From Nymphaea colorata (Eukaryota; Streptophyta; Magnoliopsida; Nymphaeales; Nymphaeaceae), in the NCBI RefSeq assembly GCF_008831285.2, contig NC_045140.1, positions 11,902,505-11,966,504 of the forward strand: DNA of 64,000 bases, written 5' to 3'. The position numbers were made by a program, and so were the translations under genes. Position 1 is the stretch's first letter; the number at the start of each line of letters is the position of its first letter. The notes beneath the pieces are model-generated. The model worked only from the letters and a program-made list of their open reading frames with translations, made no database searches and was not told the origin of the DNA. Shown piece by piece: positions 10,861-22,661 of the stretch.

Positions 10861-12780
10861 ATCCGGTGGGATGTGAACAGATCGGATCCAAATCAAATGA
10901 ATATCGCTTAATCAATAATCAGACTCGATGTTGGATTCGGATTTCATATTTATTCCACAATTTTATGTGTGTCAGACTTGGTGAGAGGATCCCATATGTA
11001 TCCAAAATTGATTGTTTTAAATGGATGTCATGACAGATCATCAGAACTGATCAATGATAGTTTGGATCGGTTTAGATTGGATACCAGATAATCCGAGAAC
11101 AAGTCACTTCATTCAACTAAGAAAGAAGGAAGCAATGGGAAGAGGTGATATAGCTCGACGAAATTATTCTTTCAAAGCAAGTTTAAGTGTTTAATACTTT
11201 AATATATTTGCTTTTGGAAAAATCTTTCATCATTTATTGCTTTTTTTTTTTTAAATTGCAAATACTACGTCGTTGACTGAGATCACCTGATAGTGATTGT
11301 CAAACTAAAATCTCACTATGAAAATATGAATGGACAGGTGACCCCCATTTGTCTTGTATTTTGAGATTCTTAAATTTCACACTAATGTTATGTTTGTTTG
11401 GTAGCTTTGGATTTCAAATTCCAAACAAGTCCATAATACTTATCACGTAAACAGTCGATTTCACTATTTCAGCAATGTTGATCTCATATTCACAATAAAT
11501 TAATTAAAAAAACGTAGATATGAAGTGGATTTGAGATTCGTGAATTTGAGATCAAATCCGCTGCAATGCCCAGGTGTCATTAAAATCGGTTCGAAAATGA
11601 GTTCGAAACAAATTCAGTGCACCATGCATCCAGTTCAATTGTACCATCTGTCATCCTTAATTATTTTTCTAAGTTTCAAATTATAGTTTGTGTATTTTTG
11701 CATTTACATTTTGAAAATATTAAAATATTACTTTTTTTAACCAATGTAGGGAAAGTTTTAGTTCTGATTCAGTTCAGGCAACTCACGTAATTTTGATAAC
11801 GTCGACCATTATATGAATGTGTTCTTGTCTTCATAAGGAAGCAAATAGTAGAAAATGCATGTTTTTTGCATTTGAAAGTAGGTGATTACAATTCGTTATA
11901 AATGCTTATAACTCAAAACTATTTGTAATATGTTAATGAGCATCTTACTCGAAACTACGTGGTTTAAAAAGCGGATAAAACCACCACCCTTGAGGTAAGT
12001 GACTTGGTTCCACATAATTAACGAGTAATTTTCATCATTGCCTACAATGTTCGAATTAGTGTAACTTAGATACATAATTCACAAACCTCACCCAGCTTCT
12101 ATTAATTTGTTAGTCAAGGACTTGCTACCTTAATCTTATGTGACAAACTAAAAAAAAAATCACATAAATGTTTAACAATGTTTACTTTCTTATTATAATT
12201 AGCATGGAACATTCAATTTTCAGATAAGCGGGAGGGAGTATCTCTCTGCTCGAGTGAAAGCCAAAGCTACTCGCTCCCTCCTTTCCCTCTCTTTTTCCGT
12301 GTGCCCCAGGGTTTAGCAGTACTTAATGTGGGGCATTCAATGAATGTTACTTAGTACATTGGTCCGAGAACCCTAGTGGCAGACGAAAAATTAATGCCCG
12401 TGCCGCTTAAACCAGTGGCTGACTAGTGATTACCTACCAGCCACTAACCAGAGCCAGTGCGCCAAACCTCCTTAGTCAAACTCACTTTTAACTTGTCTGT
12501 AAGACTTTTTAAAACATTCACTTCATTGTGCCATGTGACCTGTGAATGAGAAAACAACAAACCAATAGACAGGACTTAAAATGGATAAACCACATTATAG
12601 CGAACATACCTTTTTCTTTTTTCAAAAAGTGAGAAGCTTAGTTCCACCAATAAACCTGTTATTGCATACTTAAGAAATAGTAGCCGGCACTTGACAATTC
12701 ATGAGAGCTTTCACGAAACTTGTTTGGGTATACATTTTTCTTAATAGGAAAGTTTTGGTTAGACAAATTGGCTGAAAAAT
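10861..12780. other. Intergenic, no gene recognised
   Basis: AT-rich DNA between the transporter promoter and the LINE remains. I see no convincing coding region. A stretch near 11390-11580 (TTTGGATTTCAAATTC on one side, GAATTTGAGATCAAATCC on the other) may be a weak inverted pair of a worn MITE. Confidence 0.5.
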
Positions 12781-13450
12781 GGAGACCGTAATACATCCTC
12801 TTTTCAAGCAGTGATTCAAGGAAGGAAGCATGAGTATCTCGGTGACAAAATTGAAACGGGTGAGGATACTCCTAAAGATCCTAACATGATCAAGGAGTTG
12901 CATGAACGGTTCTTCAAAGAGCTTCTTGCAACTAGAGAAGGATCTAGGAAGGCCATGCAGAGATTTCTGGAGGGCCCTATTCTTATAGACGATGACAATT
13001 GGCCGGCCTCTCACTCTATGAACTGAAGACGATTGTGCTCTCCTCTAATCCCAACAGTGCTCCAGGACCAGATGGTTTTTTAGTAGACTTTACCAAGATT
13101 GTTGGGATGTGTTCGAGGTAGATGTGCTAGATATGGCAAACTGGTTCGCAGTCCAAATCATACCATGACTGTGCTTATCCCTAAACAAAGATGGAGCACA
13201 AAGAACACATAATTTTAGGTGGATAGCATTATGCAATTCCAAGTTCACCTCTAAGTTGTTGGCCTATAGCATAAAGCTCGCCCTATTTAAAATCACTAGT
13301 CCCATCCAAGCAGCTTTCCTTCTAGGAAGAATTTTCAACAATAATGTCATCCTAATTCAAAAGATTGTAGATTTGCTAAATGAGACCTCCTTCCCTGCAT
13401 GCATGCTGCCTCAAGATTGACTTGGTGATGACTTATAATTAATGGTGTCA
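12781..13450 (+). pseudogene. L1-type LINE reverse transcriptase, fragment A
   Basis: Non-LTR reverse transcriptase sequence broken by frame changes. FQAVIQGRKHEYLG and the linker up to 13020 are typical of the region before the RT core. The SAPGPDG motif is at about 13050-13080. NHTMTVLIPK is near 13160, KLLAYSIKLALF near 13255-13290, and QAAFLLGRIFNNNVILIQK at about 13309-13365 matches the conserved AFLxGRxIxDN-type region. Several frames are needed, so it is dead. No poly-A tail or target duplication could be assigned. Confidence 0.75.
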
Positions 13451-13589
13451 GCTGGAGATTTCTCAGCAATGTTGCGAGTGTGGATGGTTTTCTAACTATT
13501 TTTTTTACCAAAAGTGCTACAGCATTATTGGTGATGACCTCATACGGGGCTGTTCAGGTTTTTTTTTTTCGCTAAGAGCAACATAATTC

Positions 13590-14050
13590 ATAGCATGAAC
13601 CACACTATGATTTGCCTTATCCTTAAGAAGGATAAGGCTAGAAGGGTGGATAACTGTAGACCTATATCTTTGTCCATTGTTTATAAAATCATTGCCAAAA
13701 TAATGGTGCAGTGGATAAGGGTGATTCTCCTTAGACTTTTTGAAAAGTACCATGTCATTACTAGGGTTCCATCCTAGGTGGATTCAAAGGGTTTTAGCAT
13801 GCATCTCTTCTGTTTCTTATGTAGTTTTCGTGTATGGTAGATTATGCGAGAAGTTCTTTGGTGAGTGTGGGCTCAGGAAAGGGGATCCGGTCTCTGCTTG
13901 TCTTTTCATCATTATCATGGAAGTCTTTAATAGGTGTCGTCAAGCTAACACTTATAGTAAAAGGATTCAAATCGCAAAGGTTTGAAGACTGCCTAAGAAT
14001 GTTGGGGCTGTCATGTTCGTGGATACTATCCTACTGATTGCCAAATGCCG
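13590..14050 (+). pseudogene. L1-type LINE reverse transcriptase, fragment B
   Basis: A second, separate copy of the RT core. NHTMICLILKKDKARRVDN and then CRPISLSIVYKIIAKI at 13600-13700 correspond to the same place as NHTMTVLIPK in fragment A, so this is not a continuation of A. FHPRWIQRVLACISSVSY at about 13767-13820, then GLRKGDPVSACLFIIIMEVF at about 13870-13930, is the conserved GLRQGDPLSP-type motif. The YxDD region is not seen. About 600 residues' worth of the RT core is compressed by deletion between the two motif groups. Confidence 0.78.
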
Positions 14051-14400
14051 ACAAGAAATCCATTATTACCATTAGGGCCATTCTAGACGAATTCGAAAGA
14101 TTAGCAACACGATTAGATGGCCCCTGGGAATCCTCCCCTCCGACTACCTCGCGTTACCATTGTTTAAAGGGCCCTTTCTGCCGATCTCTACACGTTGCTT
14201 CTGCTATAAACTGAAAAAAACTGAGTGGATGGATGGCCCGTCATCTTTCCTATACTGCTTGCATATGCCTCATTGAACATGTTTTATTCATCTTTGCTGT
14301 ATGGATGATGGTATTCAAATTACTAGACAGTCTAAAAAAAGGTTGAACAGGCCTGCAATCAGCCCCTGTGATTGAGGATTCCAGTGTTAAACACTTGCAC
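14051..14400. other. LINE-associated sequence, no clear domain
   Basis: Sequence between the RT fragment and the C-terminal LINE fragment. Scattered similarity to L1-type linker is possible but too decayed to support a call. Confidence 0.35.
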
Positions 14401-14403
14401 TTG

Positions 14404-14984
14404 CTCAATTGGGATAAACTTTGTGTCCTAAGGATGAAGATGTAGCTCAAGTGGGATCAACTTTGTGTCCTAAGGATGAAGATGTAGTTGGTTTAAGGAT
14501 GGGTGATATGAATAGAGCACTTCTTGCAAGCAGATGTTGTAGGCTTCTTCAATTGAAATATCCTTGGGCTGCAATGTTTAAAAAGAAATATCTATCTCAT
14601 CATAGCTTATGGATTACCAGAAGTCAGGGTAAAGGGTCTCATGTTTGGAAGTGCCTGGTAGAGGGTTGGCAATGGGTTCAAGGTAGGGTTCGTTGGATGC
14701 TTGGCAATGGGAACACTACCAAGTTTTAAATTGTCTGCTGGCAAGATGAACCGTTAATAAAAAAGGATAAAGTTCATGAATATGATATGGTGGAGAGGGA
14801 CCTCCAGCTCTCAATTTAGCAAGTAGGTGAGGATGGTAACCAGCTTATCTACCTTGATTACTTTCCTTGCATCTATGACATCTTAGCTGGTCTGAGGCTC
14901 ACAAAAAGTGAGGATTCCTTAGTGTGGATAGCCAATAATATTAAGGGCTTTAGAGCTAGTGAAATCTGAAAGATGTGTAGGGAG
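14404..14984 (+). pseudogene. L1-type LINE C-terminal region, part 1
   Basis: LNWDKLCV at the start, then LRMGDMNRALLASRCCRLLQ, WAAMFKKKYL, GSHVWKCLVEGWQWVQGRVRW and LGNGNTTKF at about 14480-14726 are the usual linker of plant L1-type LINEs before the zf-RVT domain. The beginning carries a tandem duplication: TGGGATCAACTTTGTGTCC-type text occurs twice, about 47 bases apart, at 14410 and 14457. The fragment is interrupted at 14984 by a hAT element. Confidence 0.75.
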
Positions 14985-16072
14985 CTATGTCACACGGGTA
15001 CTTCTCTTAAGCACGGTACGGGTACCGTACCGGTACGCCCGTGGGTGCGGCAGGGGTGAGAGTCCATTTCCGTCCAATTTTAATGTTAACCTTTTTTTAC
15101 ATTTTCACGTTTTAAAAAATTTAACGTTAAATAAATCGAAACCCTAAAACCCTTTTTTGTTTCGTTTCATTTCGTGTGTTTCTTCTTCTCTCACTGACAA
15201 CTACTAACGGCGACCGACGAAGGCAGGGGCGGAGACCGGCGGCTGCAAGCGACGAACGACAATGGTAGACTATCTCCGGCGACGGCAAGTGCTGAACAGC
15301 GACTGTATTTGATTTTTTTTTCATCGTTTTCTCATTTTCTGGTTCATTTTCAGGCGGCGAACAGTAACCTTTTTCTGAATCCTCTTTTTTGTTCGTTGCC
15401 TGCAGTCAGTTCCTTTTTTTTTGTTCGTTTTTTTTATCTGTTCCGTGTTCCCTCTTTTCTTTGTTATGTTACTTATGTTAAGCACCTTGTTTGTAATTTT
15501 TTGAGCTTCTGGTGTGATTGCCATTGTCTTATTTAGTGTAAAACAAGACAATGTCTTGGAGGGAAACCGTGTTTAGTTTAAAACAAGAGAATTTCTGCAG
15601 TCGGTTCCCTTTTCATTTTTTGTTGAGCATTATATTTTTGGTCGCCTGCAGTCGGTTCCCTTTTTTTTTTGTTCGTTTTTTTTTTTGTTCCGTGTTCCCT
15701 CATTTGTTTGTTATGTTACTTATGTAAAAGTGTATGTTGCTATTTTGTTTGTGCTTCTGCAGTAGTGATTGCCATTGAATCAAGAATGTTGATACATTTG
15801 TATGTTAGTTACTTCCATACTGTGTTTTGCATTATGATTTATGAATATGTTATTCTGTTTGTAATTTATATATATTATATATATGTGTGTGTGTGTGTGT
15901 AATTTTGTTTGAAATTTTTTGATATAATATATATATGTCGCGTGTGCATACGGCCGTACCCCCACACCCAAATTTTTTGAAAATGGTCCGTACCCGTACC
16001 TGCACCAGTACCCATACCGGCACCCGTACCCATACCTATGTCAGCACCCGTACCCGTACCTATGTGACATAG
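14985..16072. mobile_element. Non-autonomous hAT element with 8 bp target duplication
   Basis: A 1,088 bp element. The left end CTATGTCACACGGGTAC and the right end (reverse complement CTATGTCACATAGGTAC) match at 15 of 17 positions. The target duplication GTAGGGAG is perfect on both sides (14977-14984 and 16073-16080), and joining the flanks restores LINE sequence. Subterminal regions are dense in GGTAC/GTACC and CCCGTA words (15000-15055 and 15945-16060), which are likely transposase-binding clusters. The inside is non-coding, with a GC-rich leader-like part (15170-15300) and an imperfect ~260 bp internal duplication (about 15390-15530 and 15645-15775: CTGCAGTCGGTTCC, GTTCCGTGTTCCCTC, GTTATGTTACTTATG). 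TG and TA microsatellites lie near 15865-15930. Confidence 0.88.
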
Positions 16073-16790
16073 GTAGGGAGGCTGAGCTGAAGGATTGGTG
16101 GAGAGCTGTTATTTGGAAAGGTTGTGCTTTAGCCAGTCGTTGCTAGTATACTTACATCACTTGCGAAGAAAGATTTTCCACATTTGACATAATTAAAAGG
16201 CTAGGTACTTATCTAGCCAATAGATGTGTGCTATGTGGAAATTATGAAGTCGGTGAGGTTTGAAGGTGGATCTCTAGTCAGTTTGGCATTAGCAAACTTC
16301 CGCAGAGAAACATCATCTCATAATTAAAAAGATGGTTGAGGATTCAAATTAAAGGCATGTGGAGAGCTAAGTGTTATCCTATCTCCTTCCTCCATATTAT
16401 CTTGGCGCATTTGGTGGTACGTGCAGCAAATCCTTCATGGGAAGACACTTTTCCCTGCTGGTAGGCTCAAGCATAAGGTATGGAGAGTAAGTGCAGACAC
16501 CTTTAGCAGCATCACTTGGCCACCTAATGTTGCTGCTAATTTTTAAATCTGGTTGGCAATGGCCTTGGATTGTGAAGGCAAGAGGAGGGGCATTAGAATG
16601 AGGCTCTCCATTTACATTGTTAATGTAAAATCGAGTAGGAGCTAGAAGGTGGCAGGAATCAATTACTATGCTGATGGTGTGAAGATTTTTGAGGGTGAGT
16701 TGGTTGCTCTTAAGAACATCCTTAGATTTCATAAAGATTATGATTTATGGGGACATGGTGTTTGTTTCTACTTCGAATGAGGACTTCATT
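16073..16790 (+). pseudogene. L1-type LINE C-terminal region, part 2 (zf-RVT)
   Basis: Continues the LINE after the hAT insertion. WWRAVIWKGCALASR and then KKDFPHLT, and after a frame change LGTYLANRCVLCGN near 16200-16245, fit the zf-RVT domain found at the C-terminus of plant LINEs. More decayed sequence with possible RNase H-like remains runs to about 16790. Stops and frame changes are frequent. Confidence 0.65.
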
Positions 16791-18950
16791 AGAAGAATGA
16801 GATAGGCCGTGGAAGGTCACAAGATATGGCTTGAGTCGAACAATTTGATAAAGTGGCCACTGTGACCAACATTAGTTATTGAGAAAAGCCAACCTTCTAC
16901 TGACCTTGGCTTTTTGTCAGAGCTCACTTGAATGCATTTGAAGATGTGTGTGTGTGTGTGTGTTTTTTTTTGGGAATGGGTGAACTACTTTTTGAGCTAA
17001 TTTTTGGGTATGGGTTCTTGGCGGCTTGTATGTATGTAAAGGGCTGACTCAGCTCCTTAGATACCATCTCTATTTTGTGAAGATCTGTTGATGTTTTTCT
17101 CAAATCTTTTCTCTGATGTATATATTATTTGATGTTTGAACAAAGGTAGGGCCCTATTCCCCAGCGTAGATTATCACCTGAGCACTAAACCACACTTACT
17201 TGCACAAACTCATGACTTGGGAGTTTTAGACCTTCAATAATAGCAATAACTATATACCAAGCCCTATTGAATCAAAGTCCAAGGAAAACATTGGCCATGT
17301 CAATTTACTAAGTACAATTGCATGGGCAAATACTGACGATGTTCTTTGACACCACTAGCCAAACCTACAAAGAGGCAATGAGAACAACTAAGTAGCCAAC
17401 ATAGCTGATGGATACATAAATCAAGTTATTATCGCAACTCAACAATAAAAATTGTATGGATAGGGCTTGATCCCTTGTATCCCATTTGGTCATCAAGAAA
17501 AATAACAAACCACATGACCTAAAGGACCTAATGAAATACAATAACTAATAATACAAGAGAACTGCAAGAAGTATCTACTTTTTAACAATTCAATAAGTCC
17601 TAAACCTAAATCGTTTAGTAAACCCTCAGTTTATCACCACTAATCAGTAATACGGTATCATCCAAAACAAGACTAGCTATAATATTGAGTTAGGAACAAA
17701 GTGAAGTGACAACATTTAATGATACTATAGAACGATGAAAAAACAATATACAATAAACTACAAAACAAGTAGTTGCCACTGCTGATAAACTATTTTCACA
17801 TGAAGGTAAAAACCTCCTCCTCCAAGGGTATCTTGAAACCTAAGTAATTCCCATTTTAAGACTGCAATTGAGTGCTTGAAGTAGGGACAAAACTAAACAT
17901 ACATGCCCATGGCATATCCATGTCTGCCAAATACTTTTAGTAAGACAAAGCATCATAAAACTACATTGACAAAACACAAGTAAAATGTCATGCATATGCA
18001 GACAAGTAACGTTGTTAGGCACATAGTATGTTGCTTATTAACATTCTGTCTATGAATTTTAAACATCTTAATGTGAACCTAATATCTGCATAAAGACCAA
18101 TTAAAGAAAAATGTCTATCTGCATGGGCACCGCCAAGCCATATAAATAACTCTCAAGCAAATACACAAAAACTATCAAGCACATACAAAATAATCTGTAA
18201 AGTATAAACAGTGAGTGAAGTACCTTCAAACTGAAACATGGCCGTTCTTGAGGTTGGTCGATGACAAACAAGGTGGACACTGATGATGGAGACGGTAAGT
18301 GGTGGCAAAGATGGTAGAAGAGAGAAATAGATGGTGAATAGGCACCAATGCTGGAATGAAACAAGAAGCAGTGATTTTGGGTATCCAATTCAGATGAAAG
18401 AAAAACTTTAATTTATACTTGAAACAAAAGAGCAAAGTAGTAAACTGGGACGTACGGATTTTAAAAGGGCTAGTCTACGAACAATGGTGGTAGATGCCAG
18501 GGATTAGTGGCAGAAATACCAAATTGAAATTGAAGAAGAAAGGCTGCTGCTGGCTAAAAACAAAAGAATAGAACTCAAATGTGTGAAATGAAATAGGGAA
18601 GACACAATGAAAAACCTTTAAGCAGTGTCATGTGAGGGAAAAGGGAAAGGGAGAAAGAAAGGAGCTTATCGGAGAGAAGATAGCTGTTGTCATGGTGCTG
18701 CTGCCGTCAGAGCACCTGCTTTCTATCAAGCGAGATCAAAGGCCCATAGACACGAGGCCATCAAGGAGAGAAGGTGAGGTCAAGGCTCAAGCGAGAGGGG
18801 AGAGAGAAAAGGGAAGGAAAAAAGCATGAAACTCGGGAGATAGGACTCCCTACTCGATTAACCTTTTTTCCTTAAGCTGATGATGGATGCGGGTAATAGA
18901 AGGAAAAGCAAGATAAGCAGTCAACCATGCAGTTACAACTAAAATAGAAA
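16791..18950. other. Intergenic, no gene recognised
   Basis: AT-rich sequence with a (TG)n run at 16945-16963. Open frames on either strand are short and match no family I recognise. Nothing else is supportable. Confidence 0.5.
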
Positions 18951-18951
18951 A

Positions 18952-18979
18952 AGAGAGAGAGAGAGAGAGAAAGAGAGAA
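18952..18979. repeat. (GA)n microsatellite
   Basis: Nearly uninterrupted GA repeats, in a purine-rich region that leads to the poly-G tract. Confidence 0.9.
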
Positions 18980-19129
18980 TGCATACTATTAGATGGTCTC
19001 AACAACTACATTTCTGGCTAGTGTGTTGGTTGGCTTCCCAAGCGATGTTGCCTCTTAGGAGAAGAAGGTTGTACATTAGAGGGCGGGAAGGATGAGCAAA
19101 AGATGGGAGAAAGGAAGGAGAGAGTAAAA

Positions 19130-19149
19130 GGGGGGGGGGGGGGGGGGGG
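19130..19149. repeat. Poly-G tract of 20
   Basis: Twenty consecutive G on the plus strand, preceded by a purine-rich (GA/GGA) stretch from about 19080. Homopolymer G runs of this length are uncommon in plant DNA and are prone to length error in sequencing. Confidence 0.9.
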
Positions 19150-20635
19150 AATGCAGGTCAATGAACAAGCCCATTGCGTTCAAAGTCAAGTTTTTGTTGT
19201 TTTCTTTTGATGGTCTAATAAAAATAGAATGGACGGCCTGGATACCATTCATCGGATACTATATATATATATATATAGGCAACACAATTAGTTAGTACAC
19301 TAGGTGTAGGATCGAAATGTCACTGAGTTCGAAATCAACTCCCAGTATCCTAATGATCCCTAACTAATTCGTCGACCCCTACTTTATGATCTATGGGAGC
19401 ACATTTAAATCTCAGGAGAAATACACTCACAGTCCCAAGACATAATTACAACTTCAGACAATCACTAAAGAATCTACCACAACAAAAACAATATATGCAT
19501 CTAGCATTAAACAACAAAAAGAAGTTCATCATATTGTTCAATAAAAATAAAGAAAAGCATCACTGTCCATTAACAAGAAATTAATCTACTGTGGCCACAT
19601 CCAAAGACTGAGTATACAGCTCAACACACCCACGACCTATCTTAGGAAATTCCTCCTTATGGTCAAAGACACGTTCACTATGAAGAAGGCTTTGAAGTTT
19701 ATTCCTTTGCTTTTTCAACAGTGTCGCCACCCGTTCCTTGAACCCAACTACCCAAGCGTCACATTTTTCCGTTCTTTCCAAAAGTTAGGCAATGTTGTGT
19801 CTCACCAACCATGTTTCCTAAAATATAATTCTCCTCACTCTTCATCGGGGAGGGAGTATAGCATCGCTTTGCCTGTTGCTTCAGTCTCCACACAGATGCT
19901 AAATCTGTCCACTATCATCCATAGTGTATGATGCATATATGCAATATGTTTGCAAACGGTGCAAGTGGAGCACATTGAAAATTTCATGAACTCATTCTTC
20001 ATATTATCTTAAGGTCATTGTTGAAATTCTAAACCTCAATAGACCTCACAATGCTGTCTAATGACTACTTAACCATTTAAGGAGTTTGGTCGTCATTACT
20101 AATAGCGATGGCAAGTTGGTTTGCATCTCCAAGGCTCGAAATGACCACTAAGGTATATGCATTAACATGAATTAATTGCAGACTTAAACAAACCATCATA
20201 GAACACATTCATAGTTTAAATAGCATATCCAAGCTCATTAAAATATATTGTAAATCTTGATTTTGGATTTAAGATACGGATCTAAACCACTCACATCCAT
20301 GACTATGCTATAGAGGTGAAGTATATATACATAAGATCCATCCCAAGTTCATGCTAGCATAGGTAATGAGTTTACCATTTCAAGCATGAATAATAATAAA
20401 AAATATCACCATTCCACATCACAACACCAATGTCAGTTTAAAATGAGTATAAGGATCAAATCTGGACCATATCAAAATATTCAAAACCCCTCTAAGTTAA
20501 AAAGGACTCTCATATGGATCCAATAGAACATGACCAGTCATATGTATTTTTTCAATTGATTCTATTGTGCAAGATTCATATCTAAAACCAAAAGCAATTA
20601 AAAAATTTTGATCATAACTCAAACAGACAATGTAC

Positions 20636-20636
<1 letters not shown>
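19150..20636. other. Intergenic, no gene recognised
   Basis: Contains a short (TA)n run at 19259-19276. A 66-codon minus-strand frame (19781-19581) with a basic, Glu/Lys-rich product could be a transposase scrap, but I cannot assign a family. Confidence 0.4.

Positions 20637-20670
<34 letters not shown>
20637..20670. repeat. (TA)n(CA)n compound microsatellite
   Basis: About ten TA followed by seven CA dinucleotides. Confidence 0.95.
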
Positions 20671-20939
20671 TTAAATTTTGCAATCCATTCATGTGTTAGC
20701 TTATGCCTCTATAGATTCCCTCCATTGCTGTTTGCAAGGGCAATCATACGCCCCCCTATTTTGTATGTGCATGATGATGTGTTACTGCATTTATATTTTG
20801 AATCCAGATCCTACCCATCATGGGCAGATCTAGACCTAGAGATCCAACATATACGAACATCTACAAGATTGTGTCAAAAAATATACTTGTAGAGCAATTG
20901 TAGAGAAAACATTGTGTTGTTCCAGGAATACATACTTTT

Positions 20940-21690
20940 AGATCCATAATCTAAAAATGTTATATTTTTATTTCACAAAACATATGTAATTATGGATCTT
21001 AATGTTCCAAACCCCACAATATTCAAACACATGATCATTGTGTGTTTTCTGAAACAATAATATGGTGTTTCTAAGACAGGTACAAGCATATGAACAAAAT
21101 ACACAATGTTCTCTTATCAAATCATCCTTGATGAAGATAAAAATTTATGTGATTATGGATCTTAATGTTTCTACTCTACAATATTTAAACACATAACATG
21201 ATCATTTTGTGGTTTCTGAAACAATAATATGGTTTTTTTCTAGGACAGGTACAAGCATATGCACAAAATACACAATGTTCTCTTATCAAATCATCTTTTC
21301 AATTTCATGGTGAAGATAAAAAATTATGAGATTATGGACCTTAATGTTTCTAAACTCCACAATAGCAACCACATAACATGATCATAGTGCGTGTTTTGAA
21401 ACAATAATATGTGTTTCTAGGAAAGGTAGAAGCATGTGTGCAAAATATACAATGTTCTCTTATCAAATCATTCTCTAAAATTCATGGTGAAGATAAAAAT
21501 TTATGCGATTATGGATCTTAATGTTTCCAAACCCCACAATATTCAAACACATAACATGAGCATTATGTGTTTTTTGAAACAATAATTTGGTGTTTCTAGA
21601 ATAGGTACAAACATGTGCACAAAATACTCAATGTTCTTTTATCAAATCATCCTCTTAAATTCATGATGAAGATAAAACTTTATCTTTCTA
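20940..21690. repeat. Tandem repeat, 4+ copies of about 163-179 bp
   Basis: The phrase TATGGATCTTAATGTT recurs at 20991, 21154, 21333 (one base changed) and 21510, giving spacings of 163, 179 and 177. Each unit continues with CCACAATATTCAAACACA, ATCATTxTGTG, GAAACAATAATATGG, a TTTCTAG/AGGTA-containing stretch and AATGTTCTCTTATCAAATCAT. A partial fifth copy ends near 21690. The copies differ by several percent, so the array is old. It is non-coding. Confidence 0.88.
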
Positions 21691-22090
21691 GATATGGGCA
21701 CACAAGGCACACCTGGGTCCAATAGGAAGGACAGCTCGTATGGCTAGACCCAAAACCCAAGTCCGTTTTCTAGTTAGAACCTAGAGGCTCACGTAGTTCC
21801 CCATGCAGACCCACATGTGGCTCTGTCAATGTTCTTAAGATATTAAGGTCTTAGATTCCTAAATGTAGATCTCCTAATAATCTGAACATGAGGATTAGAT
21901 AATTTATGATACATCAAATTTTGGTTGCATGCACACAGGGTTGATAGGCTTGTACACATTTAATTATACAGACAGCTCAAATTTTAATTGATGGTTTTTT
22001 TATTTTACACAAATTTTAAGTAATTAACATACCTTCAGAGATTCTCAATGTACAAACAAGCTAATACATTTGTTTAATTTAAATTTTTTT
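21691..22090. other. Intergenic, no gene recognised
   Basis: AT-rich sequence between the tandem array and the CACTA-like terminus, with no recognisable feature. Confidence 0.45.
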
Positions 22091-22660
22091 CACTACAACA
22101 AAAAATATTACTGGCTAAGGCTCATTCAATGACCAGCTATTAATATTTCATTGCCAAAAATATTTTTGGCAACAATTTTTATCTTTGCAATTGCTAAGGG
22201 TGGCCCTAACCGCACCTCCTATGGCCCAATTTGTTAACAAGATAGTGTTTTCAAATTATTTGTTTATAGATTTTACTTATTTTGGAGGTGTGCTTTCAAA
22301 CAAGACACTTTTCTTTCACCAATAGCACAAAAGACATTATACCATTAAAAAAACTGTTAAATTATTCTAAATGAAAAAAAATCTAAGCAAAAAATAATGT
22401 TAAAAGTTATGGATTATGACTATGGCTTTTATCTAAATATTGATTAAATGTATATTATAATAGCTAATTGGCTATCCAAATCAAAGGTTATATCCAAACA
22501 ATTGTCATTATTAGTATATGAAATACTCTAAATACTAGAAACAACAAAATGTTGGTAAAATCTCAGTTAGCACCAATATAACCATTGATGCATTTTTGGT
22601 TTATTGATCAAATAAATCTATCGTTGGTAATTTCTAACACTTCAACTATCATCAACACAC
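22091..22660 (+). mobile_element. CACTA-like left terminus
   Basis: CACTACAACAAAAA at 22091 matches the usual terminal sequence of plant CACTA (En/Spm) elements. It is followed by short subterminal words (CATTGCCAAAAATATTTTTGG, TTGCAATTGC). No matching right end and no 3 bp target duplication were found, so this may be a truncated end. Confidence 0.45.
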
Positions 22661-22661
22661 G

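Noticed and set aside
11390-11580. Possible MITE with inverted TTTGGATTTCAAATTC-like ends.
   Set aside because: Pairing is short and imperfect, and no target duplication is visible.
15309-15902. Hydrophobic, membrane-like open frames (Phe/Leu/Val/Cys-rich).
   Set aside because: They come from T-rich intronic-type DNA inside the hAT element and would arise from any T-rich sequence.
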